Assembly: GCA_015488755.1 (NCBI GenBank)
Contig: WFNB01000014.1
Coordinates: 30,644 to 94,643, forward strand
Reading direction: 5' to 3'
Length of the DNA stretch: 64,000 nucleotides
Source: Gammaproteobacteria bacterium
GTDB lineage: Bacteria > Pseudomonadota > Gammaproteobacteria > GRL18
Part shown: piece by piece, positions 10,014 through 21,500 of the stretch
Layout: each line of letters starts with the position of its first letter
Position numbering within the stretch: the first letter of the stretch is position 1
Notes under the pieces: model-generated
What the model was told of the DNA's origin: nothing
Databases searched by the model: none
The model's input: the letters and a program-made list of their open reading frames with translations, nothing else
Translations under genes and position numbers: made by a program

Positions 10014-10706
10014 TTAGGTTTTATATTTCACAATGACCGTATTTTTTAGTTTAAACTTTTTTTCAATTTGACTACGAATGCTAGCAACCTGATTAAATTT
10101 TAAATACGGTCCCACTCGCAAACGATAAACCTTACCCTTTGCTGTAACAATAGACTCAATATAGGCCTTAAATTTCTTTTTACGCAATTTATTTTGTAAA
10201 TTAAAAGCATTCGACTTTTTACTAAAACTAGCAATCTGTATGGCATAGGCCTTATCTATTTTTTTTGTTTTTGGTTTATAGGCTTTATCATAACGGTTAT
10301 CGGTCACACGACTGGACTTATAAGTTGCTGTGGTGACTTTCGCTTTGGTGGTATTTTTTTTTGTCGTATTAAGAGCAATATTTTTTGTTGCTGGTTTTTT
10401 TACCACGTTACTCTTAGTGGGTTCTTTGTGAGGTATTTTTTTATTTTCAGGGGGGTCATCCAATTCAGGAACAGAGGCAATCACTTCAGCCTTAGGCATT
10501 AACATAGGCTTAGGGATGTTTGGTAGTTGTTTGCTCAACTCAGGAGGCATTGGGGGGATATTGTTTTGCAAACGAACCGAGTCACGCTGGATACCGCCAT
10601 TAAGGAAAAAAGGGATAAATATCACCCCTAGGGAGACCAGCACCAGAGCACCTAAAATGCGTTCTTTAATATTAACGGTTTGTTGCTCTTGTTGTTGGTC
10701 ACTCAT
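10014..10706 (-). CDS. dedD: DedD-like SPOR-domain cell-division protein
   Basis: The 230-residue protein has a short cytoplasmic start, one membrane anchor (ILGALVLVSLGVIFIPFFL), a lysine- and threonine-rich linker, and a C-terminal SPOR domain from about residue 150 (YAIQIASFSKKSNAFNLQ to YRLRVGPYLKF). SPOR domains bind denuded septal peptidoglycan, so a role at the division site is expected. Its start overlaps the end of folC by 8 bp, the standard folC-dedD arrangement. The linker is unusually basic. Confidence 0.92.
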   Translation of the reverse strand: MSDQQQEQQTVNIKERILGALVLVSLGVIFIPFFLNGGIQRDSVRLQNNIPPMPPELSKQLPNIPKPMLMPKAEVIASVPELDDPPENKKIPHKEPTKSNVVKKPATKNIALNTTKKNTTKAKVTTATYKSSRVTDNRYDKAYKPKTKKIDKAYAIQIASFSKKSNAFNLQNKLRKKKFKAYIESIVTAKGKVYRLRVGPYLKFNQVASIRSQIEKKFKLKNTVIVKYKT

Positions 10707-12087
10707 AAGAAATAATGGCTTCTTCTGTTGATAATAAATTCAATGCAGCACTGACGCTAAAAAAGGAGCCAAACACTAATAATAAGTCATTTCCCCTATT
10801 ACCAGTGTGTTTAAAATGATCATAAGCATCAGTAAAGTTGGCAAAAACATCCGCCGAAACAGCTCGCTTATTTGCTATAGCCACTTCCTCTAATAGGCTT
10901 TTTATCTCTTGAGCGGGCATGGCTCGTGGTGTTGGCAAATCAATGATATGCCAATGATGAATAAGGGGCAAAAGCAATGACAACACAGCTGAGACATCTT
11001 TATCCTTTAGCATCCCTATAATAACATGAATACGTAAAGAGCGATTATCAGCAGTCATAGTATTTATATTCTGCTGTTTTTCTAGCATAATTTCTAGGGA
11101 GTGTTTTAATTCGGTAACAGCTTGCAGATTGTGCGCAACATCAACAATTGTTAAGGGATTCTTAGTGATAATTTGAAACCGCCCTGCTAATTGAACCTTG
11201 CTCAGAGCAGAACGGATCTGAGCACCACTGACTGGAAATTTTTCTGCCAACAATTGCAAAATCATTAACACATTACTGGCATTTTTAAACTGTATCTCAC
11301 CGGATAGATTGGGCTTGGGTAAACCGCTATACTCTGCTTTGATATTATTGTGATAAGACCAATCCCACTGTTTTAAATCATCGGCTAGTTGATAGCAATA
11401 ATCCTCTGAAAATTGATAAAACGAGAGCTGTTTTTGCTTCACTAGCTCAGCAATACTATTGGGCATATTGATATCGCCATAAATAGCAGGCTTATCTGCA
11501 CGGTAGATCCCCGCTTTTTCTAAACCAATGGTGTCTCGATCACTACCTAACCAATCCTGATGGTCAATATCAATGGTGGTCACTAAGGCAATATCAGGGT
11601 CGATACAATTTACCGCATCCAAACGACCACCTAAGCCCACTTCTAAAATAGCAATTTGGCAGTTTTGTTGATAGATAATATCAATAGCCGCTAAGGTACC
11701 AAACTCAAAATAACTCAGTGAAATATCACCTCTTGCCTGATCAATACGCTCAAATGCTTGACAAATAAGAGTATCGCAAACGGCTTGCTGATTAATCTTA
11801 ATACGTTCATTATAGCGCAGAAGATGAGGCGAGGTGTAGCTACCCACCTGATAACCTGCATGGCTGAGAATGGCTTCAAGCATTGCCACAGTCGAGCCTT
11901 TACCATTGGTTCCAGCAATGCTAATAATGGTAAAGGGAAAGACAGCAGGAGAGTTTTGCTGAGAACTGGGGTGACACTCAGGCAAGAGTCGCTTCAGCAC
12001 TTGGGCGACTCGTTCTAAGCCCAGATCAATTTCCTTAGGATGCAATGTCTCTTGCCAATGGAGCCACTGCGATAGAGTTTTGGACAT
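10699..12087 (-). CDS. folC: bifunctional folylpolyglutamate/dihydrofolate synthase
   Basis: FolC adds L-alanyl-glutamate-type glutamates to dihydropteroate and folates. The 462-residue protein shows the Mur-ligase-like ATP loop SIAGTNGKGSTVAMLE near residue 60, SPHLLRYNERI, EVGLGGRLDAVN, TTIDIDHQDWLG and DVAHNLQA, all hallmarks of FolC. The ORF lies 11 bp after accD and overlaps dedD, so it is part of the long minus-strand block. Nothing appears unusual. Confidence 0.96.
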   Translation of the reverse strand: MSKTLSQWLHWQETLHPKEIDLGLERVAQVLKRLLPECHPSSQQNSPAVFPFTIISIAGTNGKGSTVAMLEAILSHAGYQVGSYTSPHLLRYNERIKINQQAVCDTLICQAFERIDQARGDISLSYFEFGTLAAIDIIYQQNCQIAILEVGLGGRLDAVNCIDPDIALVTTIDIDHQDWLGSDRDTIGLEKAGIYRADKPAIYGDINMPNSIAELVKQKQLSFYQFSEDYCYQLADDLKQWDWSYHNNIKAEYSGLPKPNLSGEIQFKNASNVLMILQLLAEKFPVSGAQIRSALSKVQLAGRFQIITKNPLTIVDVAHNLQAVTELKHSLEIMLEKQQNINTMTADNRSLRIHVIIGMLKDKDVSAVLSLLLPLIHHWHIIDLPTPRAMPAQEIKSLLEEVAIANKRAVSADVFANFTDAYDHFKHTGNRGNDLLLVFGSFFSVSAALNLLSTEEAIISYE

Positions 12088-12098
12088 GAGCGAAACGT

Positions 12099-12956
12099 TT
12101 ATTGAGCTTGTTTATTCATCAACATTGATAAAATATTAACCAGTCTATCACCCATTTCAAGGCGAGGGACAATCATATCAATTGCACCATGCTCAAGTAA
12201 AAATTCACTGCGCTGAAAGCCCTCGGGTAATTTTTCTCGAACCGTCTGCTCAATCACCCGTGGTCCGGCAAAACCAATAAGCGCATTGGGTTCGGCAATA
12301 TTGATATCACCTAAGGTAGCAAAACTGGCTGACACGCCACCCATTGTCGGATCGGTCATAACTGAAATAAAGGGCAAGCCACGACGGCGCAGTCGACCCA
12401 GTGCTGCACTGGTTTTTGCCATTTGCATTAAGGAAAACAAGGCTTCTTGCATTCGCGCACCACCACTGGCAGAAAAACACACCAAGGGGAGATCGTTTTC
12501 TAAACAGTGGTTGACAGCTCGAACAAATTTTTCGCCTACCACTGCTCCCATTGAACCACCCATAAAACGAAATTCAAAGGCCGCAATAACCAAGGGAAAG
12601 TCTTTTATTTTACCTTCTACTGTAATTAAGGCATCTTTTTCATCCGTTGCTTTTTGAGCCGCAATAATACGATCTTTATACTTTTTAGAGTCCTTAAACT
12701 TTAATTCATCTACAGGTTCTAAATTTTCTGATAACTCAATCAGTGAACCTTCATCCAATAAGTTATCAAGACGCTTGCGAGCAAAAATACGCATATGATG
12801 ATCGCATTTAGGACAGACTTCCTGATTACGTTCTAATTCAACTCGATAAAGTACCGCACTACAGGCTGGGCACTTATCCCACAAACCTTCTGGAACCGCT
12901 TTTTTAGAAGCGCCTGTGGTGGTAATTGAGGGTAATAAACTTGTAAACCAATTCAT
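12099..12956 (-). CDS. accD: acetyl-CoA carboxylase carboxyltransferase subunit beta
   Basis: AccD is the beta subunit of the carboxyltransferase that makes malonyl-CoA for fatty-acid synthesis. The 285-residue protein starts with a C4 zinc ribbon (CPACSAVLY and CPKCDHHM, residues 29-55) and then the crotonase-like core with [29 protein letters not shown] and [14 protein letters not shown]. It lies 61 bp after trpA and before folC, a conserved neighbourhood. Confidence 0.97.
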   Translation of the reverse strand: MNWFTSLLPSITTTGASKKAVPEGLWDKCPACSAVLYRVELERNQEVCPKCDHHMRIFARKRLDNLLDEGSLIELSENLEPVDELKFKDSKKYKDRIIAAQKATDEKDALITVEGKIKDFPLVIAAFEFRFMGGSMGAVVGEKFVRAVNHCLENDLPLVCFSASGGARMQEALFSLMQMAKTSAALGRLRRRGLPFISVMTDPTMGGVSASFATLGDINIAEPNALIGFAGPRVIEQTVREKLPEGFQRSEFLLEHGAIDMIVPRLEMGDRLVNILSMLMNKQAQ

Positions 12957-13017
12957 AATTATTTCTCTATTTTGGCCAATATTTTCTAAGTATATGCTAT
13001 TTTTTACTCTATTATGT

Positions 13018-13839
13018 TTAAACGTCCAGCGCCGTTCGCATTGATACTAATACTTGGCTAATATCTGCTGTAATTTTCTTGTTGCCTTCTTCATTACTTA
13101 AAGAACGAGCATTTTGTTCCACCAGATTAACCAAAGCACTGCCAACAACAACCGCATCGGCAACCTGCCCGACAGCAGCTGCTGTTTCGGCATTTTTAAT
13201 CCCAAAACCAACCCCAATAGGCAAATCAGTCACTTCTTTAATAACCGCCAAACGCTTAGCTACTTCATCCGTATCTAAGGCAGAGGTTCCTGTGACACCT
13301 TTGACAGAGACATAATAAACAAAGCCACTAGCGTATTGGCAAATAATCGTCATACGATCTTTCGTGGTGGTTGGTGATAATAAAAAGATGGGATCAAGCT
13401 CACACGCTCGTAATGCTGGAATATAGCTCTGTGCTTCTTCTGGTGGAATATCAACAGTTAAGACACCATCCACACCGGCATCATGAGCGGCTTTAGCGAA
13501 GCACTCATAACCCATCACTTCAATGGGATTGAGATAGCCCATTAATACCACAGGTGTATCATTATTAGTTAGACGAAAGGTTTTGACCATCGCCAGTACA
13601 TCACTTAACGAGGTACCATACACTAAGGCTCTTTCACTGGCCTTTTGAATAACAGGACCATCAGCCATTGGATCAGAAAAAGGTACGCCCAGCTCAATAA
13701 TATCGGCACCCGATGCCACCATAGCATGCATTAAATCAACGGTGATCTCAGGGTTTGGATCACCCGCTGCCACATAAGGGATCAGAGCTTTTTTATGTTC
13801 TTGTTTTAGTTGAGCAAAACAGCCTTTTATACGACTCAT
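13018..13839 (-). CDS. trpA: tryptophan synthase alpha subunit
   Basis: TrpA cleaves indole-3-glycerol phosphate to indole and glyceraldehyde phosphate, passing indole to TrpB. The 273-residue TIM barrel has [11 protein letters not shown], the catalytic [17 protein letters not shown] region near residue 50 and the phosphate-binding GFGIKN and VVVGSALV. It follows trpB by 36 bp. Confidence 0.97.
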   Translation of the reverse strand: MSRIKGCFAQLKQEHKKALIPYVAAGDPNPEITVDLMHAMVASGADIIELGVPFSDPMADGPVIQKASERALVYGTSLSDVLAMVKTFRLTNNDTPVVLMGYLNPIEVMGYECFAKAAHDAGVDGVLTVDIPPEEAQSYIPALRACELDPIFLLSPTTTKDRMTIICQYASGFVYYVSVKGVTGTSALDTDEVAKRLAVIKEVTDLPIGVGFGIKNAETAAAVGQVADAVVVGSALVNLVEQNARSLSNEEGNKKITADISQVLVSMRTALDV

Positions 13840-13875
13840 TGGATATATCTTCTCTTTTTTATAACAAACCAGATA

Positions 13876-15099
13876 CTAAAATTCAATGCCATCAATGGTG
13901 GCAACGGTATGAATGTCTTTATCACCACGACCGGATAAGTTAACCACAATAAACTGATCCTTATCCATTGTGGGCGCTAATTTCTTCACATAGGCCATGG
14001 CATGACTGGACTCTAAGGCCGGCATAATCCCTTCTATACGGGTCAGGTCATGAAAACCACTCAGCGCTTCTTCATCCGTTACCGAGACATAGTTAGCTCG
14101 ACCAATATCTTTAAGCCATGAGTGTTCAGGACCAACACCGGGGTAATCCAAACCGGCTGAAACCGAATGCGTAGGAATAATTTGCCCGTGTTTATCTTCC
14201 ATTAAGTAGGTACGATTACCATGTAATACCCCAGGTTTTCCGGCACACAAAGGCGCTGCATGTTGACCGGTTTCTAAACCATGTCCGGCGGCTTCAACGC
14301 CATACATGGAGACCTCCTGATCATCGACAAAGGGGTAAAATAAACCAATAGCATTGGAACCACCACCGATACAGGCAACTAAGGCATCGGGTAAACGGCC
14401 TTCATGTTGCATGCTTTGCTCTCTGGCTTCTCGACCAATCACCGCCTGAAAGTCTCTTACCATCGCAGGATAAGGATGAGGCCCTGCCGCTGTACCGATA
14501 ATATAGAAGGTTCTATCAATATTAGTGACCCAGTCTCGCATGGCCTCATTAAGTGCATCTTTTAAGGTTCTTGAACCGGACTCTACTGAGACCACCTGAG
14601 CACCTAACAATTTCATCCGATAGACATTTAATGCTTGGCGCTGAATGTCTTCGGCCCCCATATAAACCACACACTCAAGCCCTAAGCGAGCGGCGACGGT
14701 CGCAGTAGCCACGCCATGTTGACCCGCTCCGGTTTCGGCGATAATACGGGTTTTACCCATACGCTTGGCTAATAACATTTGCCCAACGGTATTGTTTACC
14801 TTGTGAGCACCGGTATGGTTAAGATCTTCACGCTTAAGGTAAATCTTAGCGCCACCGAGTTCTCGACTCCAACGTTCCGCAAAATAAAGGGGGGACGGAC
14901 GGCCAACATAATGAGCTAAATCATTATCCAATTCTGCTAAAAACTCAGGGTCTTGAAAATAGTTAATATACGCCTGATTCAGTTCATCCAAAGGTTCCAT
15001 CAAGGTTTCTGGAACGAACATACCGCCATATTGACCAAAATGCCCGTTATCATCAGGCATATCAGACAGTTTGTTTTCCGTCTGCTGTTCTATTGTCAT
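13876..15099 (-). CDS. trpB: tryptophan synthase beta subunit
   Basis: TrpB is the PLP enzyme that joins indole and serine. The 407-residue protein carries [13 protein letters not shown] with the PLP lysine, [12 protein letters not shown], the phosphate-binding GGGSNAIG and [14 protein letters not shown]. Length and motifs match the standard TrpB1 form. It sits between trpF and trpA. Confidence 0.98.
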   Translation of the reverse strand: MTIEQQTENKLSDMPDDNGHFGQYGGMFVPETLMEPLDELNQAYINYFQDPEFLAELDNDLAHYVGRPSPLYFAERWSRELGGAKIYLKREDLNHTGAHKVNNTVGQMLLAKRMGKTRIIAETGAGQHGVATATVAARLGLECVVYMGAEDIQRQALNVYRMKLLGAQVVSVESGSRTLKDALNEAMRDWVTNIDRTFYIIGTAAGPHPYPAMVRDFQAVIGREAREQSMQHEGRLPDALVACIGGGSNAIGLFYPFVDDQEVSMYGVEAAGHGLETGQHAAPLCAGKPGVLHGNRTYLMEDKHGQIIPTHSVSAGLDYPGVGPEHSWLKDIGRANYVSVTDEEALSGFHDLTRIEGIMPALESSHAMAYVKKLAPTMDKDQFIVVNLSGRGDKDIHTVATIDGIEF

Positions 15100-15140
15100 T
15101 AAAATTACTACCGTTTTATCAAAAATTTATAAACGAATCG

Positions 15141-15773
15141 CTAGCGAACCTGAGCCATAAACTGACTGATTTTTTGCTGATCTTTACCTTTTTTAGCTAC
15201 TTTTGCTCCAGAATCGGCAGAATATTCCACACCACCGCTGACATCAACCGCATAGGGTTTTACTTGTTTAATTGCCTGAGCTACATTATCAGCGACCAAA
15301 CCACCAGCAAGAATAATAGGCAAGTGTAAATCATGGGGGACTTTATCCCAATTAAACACTTCACCCGTACCACCTGGAATACCTTTTTTATAGGTATCTA
15401 AGAGCAAACCTCGAGCACTGCTATAGTGTTTATCCAGCGCATATAAATCCAGCCCATCTTTCATACGAATGGCCTTAATATAATCACGCTGAAAAGACGT
15501 ACAAAAAGGCTCATCTTCATCACCATGAAACTGAATAATATCAATACTGACCTGTGCTAATACATCATCGATCTCATGTTTTGAGGCATTAACAAATAAG
15601 GCAACCACTGTTACAAAAGGTGGCAAACTGGCAACAATCTCAGCCGCCTGATCCTTGGTGACATAACGTGAACTGGGTGGATAAAAAACCAAACCAATGG
15701 CATCCGCACCAGCATCACATGCCGACTTTGCATCCTTTGTACTGGTAATACCACAAATTTTGACCCGAGTCAT
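15141..15773 (-). CDS. trpF: phosphoribosylanthranilate isomerase
   Basis: TrpF converts phosphoribosylanthranilate to the ribulose form in tryptophan synthesis. The 210-residue protein begins MTRVKICGITSTKDA, with the catalytic Cys in KICG, and has VALFVN, IQFHGDE, LLLDTYKKG.PGGTG and ILAGGL followed by VDVSGGVE. It is the first gene of the trpFBA-accD-folC-dedD-cvpA-purF run; a promoter is expected in the 394-bp gap upstream. Confidence 0.97.
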   Translation of the reverse strand: MTRVKICGITSTKDAKSACDAGADAIGLVFYPPSSRYVTKDQAAEIVASLPPFVTVVALFVNASKHEIDDVLAQVSIDIIQFHGDEDEPFCTSFQRDYIKAIRMKDGLDLYALDKHYSSARGLLLDTYKKGIPGGTGEVFNWDKVPHDLHLPIILAGGLVADNVAQAIKQVKPYAVDVSGGVEYSADSGAKVAKKGKDQQKISQFMAQVR

Positions 15774-16167
15774 TTATTGTTTCTACCTATGATAAGTCTT
15801 ATCAATCAGATATTTCTTGCAACACTATTTACAACACCAAGAGCCTTATTTAAGGGGGCAAATTATCCCATATTTTGTACTTCATTCCTACATAATAGAT
15901 AACAATATAACAAATGTTCATCTATAATATCACTCATGTTTCAGTCTACGCATTTTTATTGTCGGTATTATCCTAAAAATCTGGGTAATTACGCTATAAA
16001 TACTGAACATCTAATCAAAAGTCGTAAGTTGGTCTCTAGCTAATAAAATGATAATAATTCAATTCGTACCTAGTTATAAAATGATACTGCTCTTGAAACT
16101 GGGACTTCAATCCCATACATCTTGCATGGCTAAAGCCCTAACTCCTTTTCAATAGTAAAGACAAACG
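15774..16167. other. intergenic region between trpF and the histidine kinase
   Basis: This 394-bp divergent gap must hold promoters for trpF (leftward) and probably the kinase (rightward). I see no gene. The text ATAAAATGAT occurs twice (near 16044 and 16075), and AACTGGGACTT near 16097 recurs, inverted, near 31806-31816 in another gap. No convincing leader peptide rich in tryptophan or riboswitch was recognised. Confidence 0.4.
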
Positions 16168-17559
16168 ATGAAAATAGAAGATAAAAAACATCTTTGGTGG
16201 TTATCAAGCGATAATAGTATTGCCCAAGAACAACTTAACTTACTATTTAAACATTCTTTAAATGCTAATTATACCGTCATTATTGGTACTCTTTTCATTA
16301 TCTATTTTCTATTTAACACCGCTACCCATTTGTCATTGATATCTTGGGGAGTCACAATGTGTCTGCTTGCTATTGTGCGGATTTTATTAGCAAAAAATAG
16401 CCATTTTGGTTCGTCAGAAAAAAACCAACAGCTTGCTAAAAGCTATTTATTATTAACCTTTTTCATGGGATGTATCTGGGCTTTACTGCCCATCTTATTT
16501 TTTGATAGTGACTTAGTGGGTGGGGGCTTTATTGTTATTATTTTTATGATTGCCACTTCTGGGATTATTATTTTATCTTCTATACTCATCATCACCCCTG
16601 CTTATATTATCCCTCCCTTAATGACATTGGCTTATTCATATTATACTCAAGACAATAATGGCCAATTTATTGCTATTGCCATAGCCTTCATTGCCCTGCC
16701 CTTATTTTTACGCTCAGCAATCACCTATAATTCATATATTCTATACACACTGAATCTTTCTGCTCATTTAAAAAAATCCTTAGCACTGGAGCAACACAAT
16801 AAGAAAACACTTGAACAACAAAATAGTGCCATTAAAGAACAATCACTGGTATTACAAGAAGCCCAGAGAAAAGCAGAACATGCCAGTCAGGCAAAGTCAC
16901 AATTTTTATCTCATATGAGTCATGAGCTAAGGACACCACTGAATGCCATTCTTGGATTTTCTCAACTGCTCGAATTAGACAAAGAACAATTTGATCATAC
17001 TCAGCAAGATAATATTCAGGAAATTCTTAATGCCAGTCGCCATTTACTTGATCTTATTAATGAGATACTAGATCTTGCTAAAATTGAATCGGGTAAATTA
17101 GAAATTTCTAAAACCCATGTGCCCGTAAATGACCTATTACAAACCTGCATACAGCTTATCTCACCACAAATGAATGAGAGAAAAATCACCCTCACGGATA
17201 ATATCACAGTACAAAATCTAACGGTATTTACTGACCCTCAACGATTTAAGCAAATCTTAATCAACCTGCTTTCTAATGCCGTCAAATACAATAGGAAACA
17301 AGGTACGATTATATTAGATGCAAAAACAAATGAGCATGGCCGTTTATGCCTTTCTATTAGCGATACCGGCAATGGTTTAAGCCAAGAAGAAATAAACACA
17401 CTTTTTACCCCGTTTAACCGTTTGCATAGTGCCCATGAAGTCGATGGCACAGGCATTGGTCTGGTGATCAGTAAGCATTTAATCGAGCTTATGGGGGGCA
17501 GTATCGGCGTTCAAAGTACCGTTGGTCAGGGTAGTACCTTTTGGATAAAATTCAGCTAA
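16168..17559 (+). CDS. membrane sensor histidine kinase
   Basis: The 463-residue protein has an N-terminal membrane module (about six hydrophobic segments, residues 33-190) with no large periplasmic domain, a short coiled coil (205-240), a HisKA domain with the phospho-acceptor in [13 protein letters not shown] (His252), and a HATPase domain with the N box [19 protein letters not shown] and [18 protein letters not shown]. No receiver domain is fused, and no response regulator lies beside it, so its partner is elsewhere or it is an orphan. The ligand is unknown. It ends 195 bp before the CRISPR array, with no sign of a functional link. Confidence 0.9.
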   Translation: MKIEDKKHLWWLSSDNSIAQEQLNLLFKHSLNANYTVIIGTLFIIYFLFNTATHLSLISWGVTMCLLAIVRILLAKNSHFGSSEKNQQLAKSYLLLTFFMGCIWALLPILFFDSDLVGGGFIVIIFMIATSGIIILSSILIITPAYIIPPLMTLAYSYYTQDNNGQFIAIAIAFIALPLFLRSAITYNSYILYTLNLSAHLKKSLALEQHNKKTLEQQNSAIKEQSLVLQEAQRKAEHASQAKSQFLSHMSHELRTPLNAILGFSQLLELDKEQFDHTQQDNIQEILNASRHLLDLINEILDLAKIESGKLEISKTHVPVNDLLQTCIQLISPQMNERKITLTDNITVQNLTVFTDPQRFKQILINLLSNAVKYNRKQGTIILDAKTNEHGRLCLSISDTGNGLSQEEINTLFTPFNRLHSAHEVDGTGIGLVISKHLIELMGGSIGVQSTVGQGSTFWIKFS

Positions 17560-17753
17560 TATTTTTCAAGTAACATCTACTCTATCAAATTTACTGATTA
17601 TTTTGAGACGTTCGTGTGGCTTATTCGTATTGCCAAGCTTCTACTAAGCAAATTCATAAAGCACCCTATCAATCGCTACAATACCGTAGCCATATTATTA
17701 ATACCTAGCCGTCTTGCACCAGATTGGGAAGTGAATACGCCCGCTGGTGTTGA

Positions 17754-17998
17754 GTTTTCATCCCGTTCTAATGTCCGGTCGTCTCACGTCCTGATTTTAC
17801 AATACCTACGGTACGTGAACCGAGTTTTCATCCCGTTCTAATGTCCGGTCGTCTCACAAATTCAATGCGGAACCGTTATTTATTGTGATTTTGAGTTTTC
17901 ATCCCGTTCTAATGTCCGGTCGTCTCACAATAAAGCAAAACTGGACTGTGATATTGAAAATCTTGTTTTCATCCCGTTCTAATGTCCGGTCGTCTCAC
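17754..17998 (-). CRISPR. short CRISPR array, four repeats and three spacers
   Basis: Four identical 34-bp repeats begin at 17754, 17824, 17895 and 17965 and are separated by spacers of 36, 37 and 36 bp. On the plus strand each repeat starts GTTTTCATCCCG and ends GGTCGTCTCAC. Read on the minus strand it ends GGGATGAAAAC, close to the GAAAC-type ends of many type III repeats, so I infer transcription leftward, the same direction as the cas genes. Three of the four repeats are preceded on the plus strand by GA; the one at 17965 has TT there, so the repeat may be 36 bp with one divergent end copy. Spacer origins are unknown. Confidence 0.93.
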
Positions 17999-18247
17999 CC
18001 TGCCACTATAACTCTTTGATTTTGAAAAGCAAAAAGTGACTGGATCGGCGCAAGTATTGTGCTTTATCCCATTATCATCCCAATAGGCTAAAATTAGCAA
18101 GTCAGCGTGAGTTTTTCTTTTAAAATCAATGATCTGCGCAACCTCCTTTTGTTTTAGTTATAAATTTTAGTATAATCAATATATTAGCTCTTTTCTGTCT
18201 ATTTTTTAAGCACTTTAACTATTTGCGCCGATATTAATGATTCTTAT
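17999..18247 (-). promoter_or_regulatory. probable CRISPR leader
   Basis: If the array is read on the minus strand, this AT-rich, gene-free stretch between the 94-residue gene and the first repeat is where a leader and array promoter would be. It has T-rich tracts and no repeat copies. The orientation is inferred from the repeat end, not from a divergent trailer, and the divergent repeat copy lies at this end, which argues weakly for the opposite orientation. Confidence 0.4.
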
Positions 18248-18532
18248 TTATGTTTTTTTGATAAATTCTCTTATACGATATTCTTTTTCTTGTAAATTAT
18301 GGCCGTCCCATTGTTTATGATACTCAGGCCATTGCCCCTGTAGTTCTTTTTGGGGAATATGCCAACCAACTTGTCCTGTTGGTAAATCTATCATTAACAC
18401 AGGATAATCAGGCTCATTAGAGTCACCAGCAATACCTACAGCATATCCTTGTAGCATTGCTAATTTTGCCATTGCCATAACGGCTTGGTTGCGTTCATAA
18501 TAAATTTTATCTTTTAGATTTAGGTTTTTCAA
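18248..18532 (-). CDS. small protein of unknown function at the end of the cas operon
   Basis: The 94-residue soluble protein starts 26 bp inside the end of the large RAMP gene, so it is translationally linked to the operon. Visible features are a helical start (YYERNQAVMAMAKLAMLQGY), a strand-rich middle (YPVLMIDLPTGQVGWHIP) and WDGHNLQEKEYRIREFI near the end. From memory, LPTGQVSWH and WDGH..EEKYRR patterns occur in small phage and bacterial proteins without known function. It has no membrane segment. Its position last before the array makes it an accessory candidate, for instance a modulator of a signal nucleotide, but this is inference only. Confidence 0.7.
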   Translation of the reverse strand: MKNLNLKDKIYYERNQAVMAMAKLAMLQGYAVGIAGDSNEPDYPVLMIDLPTGQVGWHIPQKELQGQWPEYHKQWDGHNLQEKEYRIREFIKKT

Positions 18533-21500
18533 TGTATTTATGCCGTGTAAGAGTTGGTAAGGGTTTATTGCTTATAGGTATCATTGCTTCTAGCGCTGCC
18601 TCTATCTTTCTCTGTGATTTCTTTGATCCAAAGTCATTAGCAATAAACCATTTATAATTTTCTTCTTCTATAGAGGCTTTTTCTACTTGAGGATAGTGTA
18701 CTGGGCATTGAATATTTTTAGGATCACCCAATCGTGTAATTGCTTGTTCGATATCACTGTCCATTTTTTGAGAAAAACGATTACGATAGTCTTTGAAATC
18801 TAAGTTATTATGGTAGCGTTCTGCACTTATTGTATCTTCACTATAGCGTTTTTTACGATTAATAGTTTTTATTTCCTGAATCTCTATTTTAACCGATCCT
18901 AAACCAATCGGTTTGCCCATTCCCAATTTATGGCAAAATTCATTATTTGGTTGTACGGCATAACAGAGTAAGCCCAATTCCCAAGCACTTAAATTAGTAA
19001 AATCAATATCAAATTGAAATACTGTACCAGTTTTAATTGGTTTTATTTTTACTTTGAGCTCGCTATGTTCATCGGGCTTAACACTTTGCCAAGGAAATTC
19101 TGCACTATCATTATTCCCAATTCCCTCGGTGTTACTAAGCTTTTGTACCTCTATGCCATCCTTTTTGCGTAATGCATGAAGGTATGTTTTCCTACCCTGA
19201 GGTTCATGTAAAAGTTTATTTAATTTATCTTTAGAGATATAAGGATTGTTTTGTATCTGCTTAGGCTTAAAATATAATGCAGGTGAGGGTAATTTCGGTG
19301 CGGAAAGTGCTTTTAAGGTTATGTATTTTGACTCTTGAATATTTTTTATTGACGATTCTTTGAGTTGTCCGGCATTAATACATACTTTTCCTGCAAAGGA
19401 TAGTAAGTGTGGATGTTCTTTTTTATTTTCTTCTTCATCTTGTTCTACAAAACCAAACAATAGCTCTGCTGGCGAAAGTGAATGTCGTTGTGAATTAAAC
19501 GGCCTTAATTCTTCAGGGAAAAAAGCATGGACATTATCAGCAACTTTGCCTCGCCAAATGGCAGAAAAAGCAATTTCATCAACTTTATTTTCCTTTTTTG
19601 AAAAATAAACCAAATCATAATTTTGCAATACTAATTGACAGTAGTCATCTTCTCGTTTTCTCTGGGTTCCTTTTAAGTGAAAAGGCTGCCATTGATTTGA
19701 CTTACAAGTAATATCTTTTTTTAAGTCTTTATTATTTTTTTGTGCTTTAGAGCATTGATTAGCAATGAGTTGAAAATTGGACACCGCTTGTTCAGAAACC
19801 CTAATTGAGTTGTTCTCCTGCACAAATCTTTTATAATCAAATGTATTGCTCTTAGTATCAATATATTTTTTTTCTATTTTAATAAACAATTCATGTTTTT
19901 TATTCTCTAATTTATCTTCTCTCCCTTCTTTACCTAATATTCTTAGAATACCGCAATGCATGCCCTCTTGGTATTGCTCTTTTGGTACCTCATTAACATC
20001 AGAACCTAAATAATAAACATGGTTATGGTTCGGAGACCATGAGTGTTTGTTTGATAAAAAATCCTTCATTGTATGACTGTTATAAGCATAAGCATTTTTT
20101 AATTTAATGATCTTATCAGTCATGGTAATTAGTTGCCAAGTCCCCTCTTTATTTTCATAGATCATACCCAAGTTTTTCAGTGGTGCTTCTACTTTTTTTC
20201 GAAAAGTCATTAAAGCATTATCCAATACTCTCAATGCTGAGTTACTGGCTGCTTCTGCTAGTGATGCAATCATTCCTCTCAATGAGCTTGCTGGAATGGC
20301 AAGTTCATTATTAAGCTGATAGGCTTCTTTTATTATGGCTCCATTCTCACTCTGTTTTTTAGTTTGGCTATCATTAACACCTATAAAAAAAGGAGTTTCA
20401 GCAGTCAGTTGGCATATTATTTTGCCATGATAAATATCATTGCCTTGTTTATCTTTATCTCGATAAAATGCATGCGAATGATGTGTGCTTTTAGTGGCAA
20501 GTTTTTCTCTTTTTAGCCATTTGTCTGTATCAGCTGGTTTAACGGGAATAAAGTGATAGGGATTATGAAATTTATTATTTGGATGATTATTTATGTTCTC
20601 TTTTTGTGGTGATTGTTTTGCTGTTTTTTGATGGGAAGTAACCTTATCAAAAGTAACATTATCACAATGGTACTGCTTACAATGGTACTGCTTACAATGT
20701 TGCCTAAAATTATCAATATCTAATGCTGAAATATCAGCTTCATTATTGATTAATACACGGTCAATTTTTCCATATCCTTTATTTTTACCAAAACCAAAAT
20801 GAATATCTCCTTCTTTTAAATCTCTAAAGATCAATCCTAAAAAGCCTTTCCTCCAGCTAAGTTCATCTTTCTCCTTATCTTTATTTCTAAGCATCAGTTT
20901 AAGGTGACCGGTAAGTTTTGGCCGTTGAGTATGTTGGGCACTAAACAAGGCTCCTTCCATACCTCCTCCATGAAAGCGATCGATTGCTATAAACTGTTGC
21001 TCTACTTTATCTTCTGTTTTATCTTTTGTGAAATCCGTAAAATTACTTATATCAAGTGTGGTTTTCCAACCTGTGCTACCAAAAAACTCACAAATTAAAC
21101 ACGGAGTGGATTGAGTTTTACACGGTGTTTGGCTATCACAACAATTTACCCCCATCGTCCTAAGAATGCGTTCGGCCTGAGACCGAAGTGCCCCACGAAA
21201 TGATTTGGCAGGTAATATGCTTTTACCATCCTCATTGGTTAAAATAAGATAATCGGCGGTATTTTTATCTTTATCTTTTTCTTGCTTCGCTGGGTCATTG
21301 ACCATAAAGGGTCCTGCAAATTGCAGTGTTATGTCATATTGTGGTGCTTGCTCCAAAGATATAAACTCAGGGGACTGCTTTAGGAGTTCTTCTATCTTAG
21401 AGTGTTCAAGTTTCTGTAAATATTGTGTACTTGGCACTGAATCGCACTCTTTATTTAGCCATTTAATAATATTATCTTGATCCAGAGATTTTACCTCTAA

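Noticed and set aside
12286..12657. 123-codon frame on the plus strand
   Set aside because: It lies fully antisense to accD and encodes a low-complexity, basic product with no family features.
15774..16167. Tryptophan attenuator before trpF
   Set aside because: No short leader frame with adjacent Trp codons and no paired terminator/antiterminator stems were seen.
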